From: Phycisphaerales bacterium
GTDB lineage: Bacteria; Planctomycetota; Phycisphaerae; UBA1845; Fen-1342
DNA: 34,855 bases
Assembly: GCA_003162245.1 (NCBI GenBank)
Contig: PMMM01000154.1
Span: forward strand, 1-34,855
Direction of reading: 5' to 3'
Below are positions 16,596 to 23,740 of the stretch, one piece after another (the stretch's first letter is position 1; every line of letters starts with the position of its first letter). A program made the position numbers and the translations under genes. Below the pieces are notes generated by a model. That model saw nothing but the letters and a program-made list of their open reading frames with translations. It had not been told where the DNA came from and did no database searches.

Positions 16596-18413
16596 CTATG
16601 TCCTCTCCATGCGCCACTCATGCGACGTTAGCGCCGGCGACACCCCGCTCGACTCCTCCCCGGCCGCCTCCGCCGGATACGCGAGCGGCTGGACGGAATC
16701 CGGGTACGCTCGCCGCAGGGCCGCGTGGACCAGGCCCAGGAAGAACGGGCTTGGAGACAAGGGCCGGCTGGTCAATTCGGGGTGTGCCTGCGTGCCCACG
16801 TAGTACGGATGCAGGCTTTCCCGCAGCTCGAGGATGTTCATGATCTCGGCGCGCGGCGACTTGCCGGAGAAGATCATGCCGCCGGCCTCCAGTTGCGGGA
16901 GGTAGCGGGGGTCCACCTCGTAGCGGTGGCGGAACCGCAGCCGCGTCCGCGCGCCGAACATGCGGGCCGCCAGCGTCCCGGGCTTGACGAGCACGTCCTG
17001 TCCGCCGAGGCGCATCGTGCCGCCGAGCCCTTCGATCTTCTTCTGCTCCGGCAGGAGGTCGATCACGGGATGGCGGCACTCGTTGTCGATCTCGGTCGAG
17101 TTCGCGTCCTCCAAGCCGCAAACGTCGCGCGCGAACTCGATCACGGCCATCTGGAACCCATAGCAGATTCCCAGGCAGGGTAGTTGCTGCGTGCGGGCAT
17201 ACTTCAGGCACGCAATCTTGCCCGTTGCCCCGCGCGTCCCGAAAGCACCGGGGACAATAATGCCGTGGATTTCCCGCAGCGCTTCCCCCGCCGTCTCTTC
17301 CGTCAGCTCCGATGTGTCGACCCAGCGGACCTGGACCTTGCACTCCAGATGCGCACCGGCGTGCTCCAGCGCTTTGAGAATGCTCGCGTACGCGTCGCGC
17401 ACCGCGGTGTACTTGCCCGTGATGCCGATCGAGACCTGCCGCGTCGCGTTCCGCAGGCGGTTCAGGTACGCGCCCCACCGTTCGCGGGCCACCCGTTCCG
17501 CCTCCTCGTTCGCGCGCGGCGTTAATTCCAGCCACTCCATCACCGCCCGGTCGTAGCCCGCCCCGCGCAGCAGTTCCGGAATCAGGTACACGCTCTCGCA
17601 GTCGTGCATGCTGAAGACGCGTTCCGGCGGCACGTTTGAGAACAGCGCGATCTTCTCGCGCACCTTGCGCGTGACGGGCGACTGGGCCCGGCAGGCGATG
17701 ATGTGCGGCTGGACGCCACATTCGAGTAGCCGGCGGATGCCGAGCTGGGCGGCCTTGCTTTTTTGTTCACCAAGGATGGGCGGCTCGAGCACGTAGGTCA
17801 GCGCGACGAAGCAGACGCTGTGCTGGCCCTCTTCGAAGGCGAGTTGCCGCATGGCCTCGATGAAGTGTGCGTTCTCGACGTCGCCGACGGTGCCGCCGAT
17901 CTCGACGAACACGACGTCGGCTTTCGTCGCGATGGCCAGCTCGCGCAGGCGGTTCTTCACCTCGCCGGTGACGTGCGGGATCATCTGCACGTCGCGTCCG
18001 AGGTAGGCGCCCGTGCGTTCGCGCTCCAGCACGCGCCGATAAACCTGCCCGCTGGTCGCGAAGTTGAGGCGGCTGAGGTCCTGATCGAGCGCCCGCTCGT
18101 AGGTTCCCAGGTCCATGTCGCACTCGGTCCCGTCGTCGAGCACGAAGACCTCGCCGTGCCGGAACGGGTTAAGCGTGCCGGAGTCGATGTTGAGGTAGCC
18201 TTCGAGCTTGATCGGCGAGACGCGCAACCCCTTGTCCTGAACGCACTTGGCCAGCGACGAACTGAAGATCCCTTTGCCCAGCCCGCTCATCACCGTGCCA
18301 AACACGATGACAAACTTCGTCCGGCCGAGCTGGTAGCCCGCCGGCAACGGGAGATAGAACTCCGTCTCGCCGGATTGATCGCGGATCGAATTCAGTATGC
18401 CGTCACTGTCCAT
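16596..18413 (-). CDS. pyrG: CTP synthase, divergent form with N- and C-terminal extensions
   Basis: A 605-residue enzyme that makes CTP from UTP using glutamine. The N-terminal synthetase domain has the P-loop SGLGKGI (Lys47), the Mg-binding CDMDLG segment (D99, D101) and E171 in VEIGGTVGD. The C-terminal class I glutaminase domain has the nucleophile Cys417 in GICYGF and His544/Glu546 in AHPE. It is longer than the usual ~535-550 residues because of about 30 extra residues before the P-loop strand and about 40 after the glutaminase. Several normally rigid motifs differ: KLEGYLNIDSGT replaces K-x-DPY-x-N-x-D-x-G, and GICYGFQ replaces GICLGMQ. Catalytic residues remain, so I expect activity. 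ATG at 18413 follows the kdsB stop after one base (TGA-A-ATG), indicating coupled translation. Confidence 0.93.
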   Translation of the reverse strand: MDSDGILNSIRDQSGETEFYLPLPAGYQLGRTKFVIVFGTVMSGLGKGIFSSSLAKCVQDKGLRVSPIKLEGYLNIDSGTLNPFRHGEVFVLDDGTECDMDLGTYERALDQDLSRLNFATSGQVYRRVLERERTGAYLGRDVQMIPHVTGEVKNRLRELAIATKADVVFVEIGGTVGDVENAHFIEAMRQLAFEEGQHSVCFVALTYVLEPPILGEQKSKAAQLGIRRLLECGVQPHIIACRAQSPVTRKVREKIALFSNVPPERVFSMHDCESVYLIPELLRGAGYDRAVMEWLELTPRANEEAERVARERWGAYLNRLRNATRQVSIGITGKYTAVRDAYASILKALEHAGAHLECKVQVRWVDTSELTEETAGEALREIHGIIVPGAFGTRGATGKIACLKYARTQQLPCLGICYGFQMAVIEFARDVCGLEDANSTEIDNECRHPVIDLLPEQKKIEGLGGTMRLGGQDVLVKPGTLAARMFGARTRLRFRHRYEVDPRYLPQLEAGGMIFSGKSPRAEIMNILELRESLHPYYVGTQAHPELTSRPLSPSPFFLGLVHAALRRAYPDSVQPLAYPAEAAGEESSGVSPALTSHEWRMERT

Positions 18414-18414
18414 T

Positions 18415-19176
18415 TCACGCACCCGCGCCGCGCAGTCGGCAGCGCGCCACAAATTGATCGTAGTCCTGGGGCGTGTCGATCCCGCCGCACGCCCGCTCGA
18501 CGGTCTCGACCGCCAGCGCGTACCCGCGTTCGAGCACGCGGAGCTGTTCGAGCTTCTCGGTCTGCTCGAGTCCACCCGGCGACCAGGTGGCGAGCTTCAG
18601 GAGGAACCCACGGCGGTACGCGTACACCCCGAGGTGCAGCAGCCATTGGCTCGGGGCCGCGCCCCCGGCGCCGTCTCGTGGATATGGTATCAGGGCGCGC
18701 GAAAAATACAGCGCCCGCCCCCGATGATCGGTGACGACTTTGACGGCGTTCGGATTGCGCGGGTCCGCGTCCGCCGGAAACGGGCACGCCAGCGTCGCAA
18801 CGGGGCACTCGGGCGGCTCGCCGGCCAGGCGGTCCACGAGCCGGTCCAGGTACGCCGGCTCCATCTCCGGCTCGTCACCCTGCACGTTGAGAATGATGTC
18901 GTCCTCTGCGCCGGGGAGACCCTGGACGGCTTCAGCGATGCGGTCGGTGCCGCTGGGGTGGTCCGCGCGGGTCATCACTGCTTCGCCGCCGAATGACCGG
19001 ACCGCCGTCGCGATTCGCTCGTCGTCCGTGGCGACGAGACAGCGTCGCACGCGCCGGGCGGCAGCAGCCCGCTCGTATACGTGCTGGATGAGGAATTTGC
19101 CGGTCGCTCGGGCGAGGGGTTTTCCGGGGAAGCGCGTTGACGCGTAGCGAGCCGGGATTAGGGCGACAACATCCAT
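18415..19176 (-). CDS. kdsB: 3-deoxy-manno-octulosonate cytidylyltransferase (CMP-Kdo synthetase)
   Basis: A 253-residue cytosolic enzyme that activates Kdo with CTP to CMP-Kdo for the lipid A-core. Family motifs appear in order: LIPARYASTRFPGKPL (about 5-20), LVATDDERI, MTRADHPSGTDRIAEA, NVQGDEPEM, ALYFSRALIPYPR, HLGVYAYRRGFL and LEQTEKLEQLRVLERG. Length is normal for the family. Its presence implies an outer membrane with Kdo. The stop is one base before the CTP synthase start, so the enzyme that uses CTP is translated together with the one that makes it. A longer upstream frame to 20103 runs through mobile-element remnants, so I start at ATG 19176, where homology to the family begins. No Shine-Dalgarno is obvious. 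Confidence 0.94.
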   Translation of the reverse strand: MDVVALIPARYASTRFPGKPLARATGKFLIQHVYERAAAARRVRRCLVATDDERIATAVRSFGGEAVMTRADHPSGTDRIAEAVQGLPGAEDDIILNVQGDEPEMEPAYLDRLVDRLAGEPPECPVATLACPFPADADPRNPNAVKVVTDHRGRALYFSRALIPYPRDGAGGAAPSQWLLHLGVYAYRRGFLLKLATWSPGGLEQTEKLEQLRVLERGYALAVETVERACGGIDTPQDYDQFVARCRLRGAGA

Positions 19177-19357
19177 AGACCGGCGACACGCGAACAGAAC
19201 TCGACGACGTTTCGATCTGGGGCGCAGGATACCGCCCCGGCCGCCCGAGGCCAAGCCCGGGCCCCGGGGCATGTCCGTCTGCGCGGACGCCGTGCTGCGC
19301 AGGCCATTCCTTCCAGTGCACTGCATCATATCTAATTGAACGCACGGCTGTTTCCCA

Positions 19358-19386
19358 TGTCTGACCTTCTGTAGGAGGATCAGACA
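19358..19386. repeat. Inverted repeat TGTCTGA / TCAGACA around a Shine-Dalgarno
   Basis: TGTCTGA at 19358-19364 pairs exactly with TCAGACA at 19380-19386. The loop contains AGGAGG (19373-19378), which would be the ribosome-binding site of the IS630-type remnant starting at GTG 19389. It could be part of the old element's left end or of its translational control. Confidence 0.5.
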
Positions 19387-19388
19387 CG

Positions 19389-19974
19389 TGCGAAGGGCGA
19401 TTCTGGTCGTATTGGCCGATGAAGAGCGGGCCACCTTGACCGTTTGACCGCTTGAGCGCGCAGCCGCACCGCGCCAGTGCGGCTCGTGACACGGACCCGG
19501 ATCGTGCTGGCGGCGGCCAGCGGAGCCGAGAACCAGGACAGCGCGCCTGACATGGCGCTGGCCCGCGGCACGGTCGTGACCCGGCGGAAGCGCTTCGCGG
19601 CGGACCGGCTGGCCGGGACCGAACGCGAACGTCCCCGCCCGGGCCGCAAGGCCACTAAACGCGAGCACTGGGCGCGGACCATCGTCGAGGTCACGCTGCA
19701 CACGACGCCGGAGAACGCCACGCGGTGGAGCCAGCGCAGCTTGGCGGAACATCTGGGCGTGTCCCAACCGCTGGTCGAACGGGTCTGACGGACCCACGAG
19801 TTGACCCCGCAGCGCGTGCGGGCGTTCAAGTTCAGCCGCGACAAACGCTTCATCAAGAAGCGGATCGGCGTGGTCGGGTTGTATCTGCGGCCGCCGGAGC
19901 ACGCGCTGGTCCTGAGCGTCGATGAGAAGCGCCAGATTCAGGCGTCGGACCGTACGCAGCCCGGTCTGCCGCTG
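19389..19974 (+). pseudogene. IS630-family transposase remnant (nonsense, frameshift, 3' truncation)
   Basis: The pieces line up as an IS630-type DDE transposase. GTG 19389, with AGGAGG upstream, begins VVLADEERATLTV, which ends in TGA. After a frame change, LVTRTRIVLAAASG and the helix-turn-helix-like N-terminal region continue from about 19477 to LAEHLGVSQPLVERV. An in-frame TGA at 19786-19788 then interrupts, at a place where relatives usually have Trp. The same frame resumes with [21 protein letters not shown] and reaches the first catalytic Asp in [11 protein letters not shown], then DRTQPGLPL. Similarity stops at about 19974, before the second and third catalytic acidic residues, where the decayed recombinase begins on the other strand. 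It cannot make an active transposase. Confidence 0.85.
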
Positions 19975-19978
19975 TCCC

Positions 19979-20488
19979 TTAACCCCGAGCATCGGTGGTT
20001 TCCGCGACCGCAGACGGCCGCATACCTGTTGCCGCCATCTTGAAGATCGCGCGCACCTGGTTCGCTTCTGCCAGCACCTGCTTGAGCTGCCGGGTGCGCG
20101 CATCCGCGGAGTAAACGAACGGCGGCGGGCCGGCGAGCCGCTTGCCCTGTCGCATCATCGCGGCGCGCGCACCGGCGATGCGCGAAGCCGTCATCTCACG
20201 CTCGAGCTGCGCGAAAGCCGATCGAGCGCTGTGACGAAGACACGATTCGCTGCGCTCCGCGACGACTCTCCGCAGTCGCCGCATAGCAGGTCGATCAAGC
20301 GTCGTGCTCGATTCCCCAGGATCGTCGAAACGCACGCCGATCCACTCGTGATCGTTGCCACCTTCCTTCTGAATGAGGTGCCGGCAGGTTTCAAACTGAG
20401 CGTTGCACGAGGCGAATCGGGCCGGCGCGCGGACCGACTATCGAGTGTAGATTGCGTACCGGATCTCTGACGTGGCTTCCTCGCTCAT
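19979..20488 (-). pseudogene. Decayed serine recombinase (amber before catalytic Ser, frameshift, internal deletion)
   Basis: Reading down from ATG 20488 gives EIRYAIYTR, a TAG stop (20438-20440), then SVRAP, CNAQFETCRHLIQ and FDDPGESSTTLDRPAMRRL. This matches the N-terminal catalytic domain of serine recombinases, which read YTRxS with the Ser as nucleophile; the amber replaces the residue just before it. Near 20260 the expected VDRLSR block lies in another frame (RVFVTALDRLSRS). The segment between that block and the next one is missing. The original frame then resumes with FAQLEREMTASRIAGARAAMMRQGKR, a PPPF-VYSADARTRQL stretch and QVRAIFK, and stops at 19979. The long C-terminal DNA-binding part is absent. 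Its end abuts the IS630 remnant. Confidence 0.85.
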
Positions 20489-20571
20489 CAGCGCCGCCCA
20501 GGTTCCAGCGCTCTCCCTTTCTCTTTCTAGTCGGCGGCGTGCAAGCCGGGAGGGGTCTATAACCCGCCGTG

Positions 20572-20620
20572 CTCTCGGGAGTTAACTACGTGGTTGGCCG
20601 TTAACGAGAGAAACCGAGAG
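20572..20620. repeat. Nested inverted repeat (CTCTCGG/CCGAGAG outer, GTTAAC inner)
   Basis: CTCTCGG at 20572-20578 pairs with CCGAGAG at 20614-20620. Inside it, GTTAAC at 20581-20586 pairs with GTTAAC at 20600-20605 around a 13-base loop. It lies 84 bases upstream of the recombinase remnant's start, on that gene's promoter side. Confidence 0.65.
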
Positions 20621-20736
20621 TGCAGGGCCGCGAGGACGGCCAACTCGGCGGCCGGGCTTCTGCGTCGCATGCGAGCGCGATCAGCCCGCTCGCTCTGGCA
20701 CAAGGGTCGTCGTAAGCGACTGCCGTGACTCGCGTT

Positions 20737-20772
20737 AAAACAAATAACCCCGGGTGCTCTCTGGCCCGGGGT
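20737..20772 (-). terminator. Strong Rho-independent terminator on the minus strand
   Basis: On the minus strand, ACCCCGGG (20772-20765) pairs perfectly with CCCGGGGT (20754-20747) across a 10-base loop, and the next ten bases are TATTTGTTTT. An 8-bp GC-rich stem plus a T tract is the classic intrinsic terminator. No minus-strand gene is visible just upstream (20773-21098), so the transcript it ends is unidentified. Confidence 0.65.
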
Positions 20773-21098
20773 CTCGCGTGAACTGGTCGATCGCCCAGCT
20801 CGCGACCGAGCGTCGATCTCCCCGAGGGCGGGTCGCCTGTTATTGCGCCCATCGAGATGCTGGCTGTGCTTGCCCCGGCGTTGGTCTGGAAAGCGGCGTA
20901 GCTTCCTCATCGGCCAAGGCTGAAGAACAGGCCCATTACACCGTGCCCACGTCCGCTGCGGCGTCACAACCAGTGGCTACGAAAGCGCCTGGGTGAGCAG
21001 ACCAAAGCGAGTTGAATGAACCCGCCCTGCCGCCCGTCAGGATATGGGCGAGGTGGTGAGCATGCGTAGCGCTCACCCGACCGGAAAGGCGGTGGACG

Positions 21099-21386
21099 AT
21101 GCGGCCCGAACGGATCAAGTGCGTTTGCCCCGAATGTCGCACGACCTACCGCGTACCGGCCACGGCCCTGGGGCACCATGCCAGGTGCCGCGCATGCGGC
21201 AAGACCTTCCGCGTCGGAGAGAACTCTCGCCCTCCGACTGAGGACGACATCATCCGCTGGCTTCGCGAGGTGGAGGACCAGGACGAAGCCGCCATCGAAC
21301 GTCAGCAGGCTGCAACCGATGAATTGACGGCAGGCTCCGACGCCGCATTTGACGCTCGTCCCCCCCGAAAGCGTTTGAGTGCGTGA
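21099..21386 (+). CDS. Small zinc-ribbon (MJ0042-type) protein
   Basis: A 95-residue protein that opens with a zinc ribbon: C-P-E-C at about residues 10-13 and C-R-A-C-G at about 30-34, inside KCVCPECRTTYRVPATALG and ARCRACGKTFRVG. This is the MJ0042-type finger common at the N-terminus of bacterial proteins. The remainder is acidic and charged (DDIIRWLREVEDQDEAAIERQQ) and is predicted to be helical. There is no catalytic motif. Role unknown; nucleic-acid or protein binding is possible. It is followed by a convergent gene, with a hairpin in between. The start at 21099 is the only ATG before the finger. Confidence 0.7.
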   Translation: MRPERIKCVCPECRTTYRVPATALGHHARCRACGKTFRVGENSRPPTEDDIIRWLREVEDQDEAAIERQQAATDELTAGSDAAFDARPPRKRLSA

Positions 21387-21428
21387 CCCGACGTGGTTTA
21401 CAGCCGTAGCTGGATGACCAAGCAGTCT

Positions 21429-21454
21429 CGGGCAGCGGGATCCCCGCTCGCCCG
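21429..21454. terminator. Long GC hairpin between convergent genes
   Basis: Two stacked stems, CGGGC/GCCCG and GCGGG/CCCGC around an ATC loop, give about ten base pairs with small mismatches. It lies in the 100-base gap between the stops of the zinc-ribbon gene (plus) and the C2H2 gene (minus), so it could terminate both. It lacks a T tract. Confidence 0.4.
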
Positions 21455-21486
21455 CAGAGGTCCTGCTGTGGTTCGTTACCGCAGCC

Positions 21487-22035
21487 TCACTTCGCCCGAA
21501 AAACTCCGCGACCGACCTTGGCCACGTCCCGCATTTCACGCAGCGCCACGCCGACGCTCTTAACCAGCGCCTTGTTCTTCGACTTGTAGCCCGCTTTGCA
21601 AGCTGCGGCAGTGACAGCCTTCGCCGCCATAACACCGCCGTGGGTCTGGAGGACTTGCTGGATGTGAGCCTTGAGTGAGCCTGGGCGGTACCCGGCTCCG
21701 CGACGACCCTTGCCCGGTGGAGCCTTCCGTGCCGGGGCCGCTGCGCCGAGGACGGTCAGCGCCTGATCGAGGCCCGCCATTTGGGAATCGAGGGCAGCAC
21801 GCTGGGCGGCTACTTCGTCGCGATAGCGCTGAATATCGCCCACCACGGCTGCAAGCCCCGCTGCTCCGCCAAGTCCCAGCGTCTTGAAGGGACGCTTCAC
21901 GCGCTTGGCTTTGGCTGCCGGGGCCACGCGCTTACCCTTCGGAGCATGCACGGTGGACCTGTGGCGACCCAGGTGAGCCGCCATCCCGAAGCTCCGCCCG
22001 CATGCTGAGCACTTGAATTTGCCCTTCTTTGCCAT
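21487..22035 (-). CDS. C2H2 zinc-finger protein with basic linker and C-terminal winged-helix-like domain
   Basis: A 182-residue protein starting with a classic C2H2 finger: C9-x2-C12-x12-H25-x4-H30 in FKCSACGRSFGMAAHLGRHRSTVH. A basic Ala/Lys/Pro linker follows (GKRVAPAAKAKRVKRP), then a Gly/Ala segment and a helix around IQRYRDEVAAQRAALDSQ that may form a coiled coil. Residues about 112-120 are again basic. The last 65 residues (LKAHIQQVLQTHGG to VGRGVFRAK) look like a small winged-helix domain similar to HARE-HTH or histone H1-like modules. The arrangement points to DNA binding, possibly regulatory or chromatin-like. C2H2 fingers are uncommon in bacteria but occur in planctomycetes. The function here is inferred only. 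Confidence 0.75.
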   Translation of the reverse strand: MAKKGKFKCSACGRSFGMAAHLGRHRSTVHAPKGKRVAPAAKAKRVKRPFKTLGLGGAAGLAAVVGDIQRYRDEVAAQRAALDSQMAGLDQALTVLGAAAPARKAPPGKGRRGAGYRPGSLKAHIQQVLQTHGGVMAAKAVTAAACKAGYKSKNKALVKSVGVALREMRDVAKVGRGVFRAK

Positions 22036-22272
22036 CTGTCGTCTCCTCGTGAATCAGGAACGGCGACACGGTATGCCCTGGTCTCACGCTCCGCAACTGG
22101 GACAGGAGCGGAAAGAAGTTCAAGCGTTGTTGTGGAAGGGAGTGACGCGAACGGTGGGGAGCCCGCCCCACCCTGCGCGTATCGTTCCCCGCGCAGAGGA
22201 CGACGATCAGATCGACGAGCGCGGCGCCGAGGTCTTCGTGTTTCTACTCGACGGACGGTCGGGTTCGTCCGT

Positions 22273-22557
22273 TCAGGACGGGTCTGCGGGCTCCGTGGGC
22301 TCTGCGGGCTTGCCCTTGGGCTTGGGCTTAGGCATGCCCTTGGCTTGCTGTTCGTCTGCTATCGAAGTCAGGGCGTCGGCCAGTTGGCGTAGGACTCCAG
22401 GGTCAGTCGGAATGACCACGCGATCATCGCGACCCCCGTAGGTGTGGCCATATTGGAATGACACACCCGTCCCCTGGACATCGAGATGTCCGCCGCTGCT
22501 CCTGACCGTGAACGGACCCGCTTTGCGGATGATAACTGGACCCTTGCTCTTGGCCAT
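22273..22557 (-). CDS. Small hypothetical protein with Lys/Pro-rich tail
   Basis: A 94-residue protein with no family I recognise. The N-terminal half is predicted to be beta-rich (GPVIIRKAGPFTVRSSGGHLDVQGTGVSF), followed by a helix (PGVLRQLADALTSIADEQQ) and a low-complexity tail of KPKPKGKPAEP units. ATG at 22557 has a run of five G a few bases upstream; an in-frame ATG lies three codons earlier at 22566. It lies upstream of the C2H2 gene on the same strand, with a 237-base gap, so the two may be transcribed separately. Confidence 0.55.
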   Translation of the reverse strand: MAKSKGPVIIRKAGPFTVRSSGGHLDVQGTGVSFQYGHTYGGRDDRVVIPTDPGVLRQLADALTSIADEQQAKGMPKPKPKGKPAEPTEPADPS

Positions 22558-22902
22558 AACCCCCACGATAGCGTAGGCGTCAGCCTTTGGCTAGGCGTCA
22601 GCCTTTGGCTACCCGGCCCACACGTCTCGTCTCCCGCGTGGGTCGTGTCCGCTCAAGCCCCGCCTTGTGAGGTTGACGGGCTTAGCTGCGTGGTCGGCAC
22701 GGCAGCGCGTTTCGCCGCCGCTGCGGAAGTCCGTCGCCAGACGACCGTGCCCGCAACAACCGCAAGCGACAGGAGAACGACGACGAGCGTCATATCGTCG
22801 CGCGGTACTGCGTTGAGCGTCGTAGCTGGCGACGTATTTCTTAACGAGACCAGGGTACCTGAACGTTGGCGGCTGCGTCCGTCCAGGGTAACATCGACCG
22901 AC
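22558..22902. other. Gene-free region with tandem hairpin repeat; weak small membrane frame
   Basis: This 345-base gap holds the 18-bp tandem repeat at 22574-22609. A minus-strand frame at 22910-22653 (85 codons) contains a single good membrane span (TLVVVLLSLAVVAGTVVW) followed by WRRTSAAAAKRAA, which looks like a small anchored protein. It has no clear ribosome-binding site and overlaps the start of the next plus-strand gene, so I list it only as a possibility. The long plus-strand frame through here lacks homology before 22903. Confidence 0.4.
22574..22609. repeat. 18-bp tandem repeat, two copies, each a small hairpin
   Basis: TAGGCGTCAGCCTTTGGC occurs twice in exact tandem (22574-22591 and 22592-22609), and the first two bases of a third copy follow. 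Each copy, with the next T, folds as AGCC-TTT-GGCT. It lies just upstream of the minus-strand small gene starting at 22557. Confidence 0.85.
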
Positions 22903-23640
22903 ATGGGCATTATTCCGGATCAGATGATGGACGCGATTCACTTCGCCGATTTCGTCATGGCGAAAGAGAAGAAGGATCGCATCGGTAGCAGCCAGGGCGT
23001 GGTTTACCCCATGAAGTTCTTCTATTTTCACGGCCAGAAAGAGATCACGGGACTGATGGGCGCTCCGTTGCACCACCCAGGACTGGACGACAAAGACGTG
23101 CTGGCTATCGTGATGCGTTTGTTCGCTCAAGCTCTGGAAGCAAACGCGGTGCTGCACGTCACCGAAGCTTGGACCGCCACACGATGTGCCTTCTGCGGCG
23201 GTGACATCCTTGGCGTACCCGAAGCGCCATGTGAGGTTTGTGGACATGAGGTTGTCCCACCATCGGAGAATCCCTACCACGAGGAGATGCTCATTTGCAC
23301 TCTGAGCGTCAGGAACACGGAGAAGGCGTTTCTCTGGACCACCCGATTTGAACGAGATTCGGACGAGAAAATCACGGGCTTTACCGACAAGCTTCAATGC
23401 CAGCCGATGGAAGTGAGCGGTCGTTTCATGGAGGTCTGGAAGCTGGAACGGTGGATGGCGCCGCATGTGGCCGTCAACTACGCCAACATCTTGAAGGCGC
23501 TGGGCAAGGTGGTTGACGAGAAGTGGATCAAGGCTGCGCGGCTCGCGGAGGAGATGTTACCGTCTGATTACCCACTCATCCGCCTTAACGTCGAAGATGT
23601 CGTGGCGGCCCTGAGAAGGATGACGTTGGAGCGGAACTGA
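22903..23640 (+). CDS. Unknown protein with central four-cysteine zinc ribbon
   Basis: A 245-residue protein I do not recognise. Its central feature is a zinc ribbon at about residues 88-110: C-A-F-C, then C-E-V-C-G 13-15 residues later. Before it lies a mixed alpha/beta region (DAIHFADFVMAKEKKDR; a VVYPMKFFYFHGQKE strand; DKDVLAIVMRLFAQALEANAVLHV). After it come further strands (EEMLICTLSVRNTEKAFLWTTRFERD) and a long C-terminal helical part. It could be a nucleic-acid-binding or regulatory factor; no catalytic motif is evident. ATG at 22903 was chosen because coding character begins there; the ribosome-binding site is poor and another ATG lies at 22924. It precedes the DUF3553-like gene on the same strand. 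Confidence 0.6.
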   Translation: MGIIPDQMMDAIHFADFVMAKEKKDRIGSSQGVVYPMKFFYFHGQKEITGLMGAPLHHPGLDDKDVLAIVMRLFAQALEANAVLHVTEAWTATRCAFCGGDILGVPEAPCEVCGHEVVPPSENPYHEEMLICTLSVRNTEKAFLWTTRFERDSDEKITGFTDKLQCQPMEVSGRFMEVWKLERWMAPHVAVNYANILKALGKVVDEKWIKAARLAEEMLPSDYPLIRLNVEDVVAALRRMTLERN

Positions 23641-23740
23641 GTCGGTCCGAAGCCGCAGACTGGTGCCCGAACCGCCAGGAGATTATGATGGAGGAGCACC
23701 TGGGCGGCACGGGGCCGCAACGGATATTGCAGGGGCCAGC

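Larger units (their letters stand above)
20489..21098. other. Gene-free region between the recombinase remnant and the zinc-ribbon gene
   Basis: About 610 bases with no coding frame I can support; frames here show no family resemblance and cross a strong terminator. The region holds a nested inverted repeat at 20572-20620 and a minus-strand terminator at 20737-20772. No tRNA or complete att-like direct repeat was found by eye. It probably is the decayed edge of an integrated element. Confidence 0.6.

Noticed and set aside
18414-18575. Extension of CTP synthase into kdsB
   Set aside because: It overlaps coding sequence of kdsB in another frame, while ATG 18413 sits one base after the kdsB stop.
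19177-20103. Long N-terminal extension of kdsB
   Set aside because: The frame runs antisense through the IS630 remnant and has no KdsB homology.
20557-20967. Minus-strand 136-codon frame
   Set aside because: It crosses the strong minus-strand terminator at 20737-20772 and resembles nothing.
20489-21098. tmRNA, RNase P RNA or SRP RNA ahead of the orphan terminator
   Set aside because: None of the conserved sequence blocks of these RNAs could be found on either strand by eye.
22486-22902. N-terminal extension of the four-cysteine protein
   Set aside because: It crosses the tandem repeat and an opposing gene's start, with repetitive low-information sequence (GVSLWLGVSLWL).
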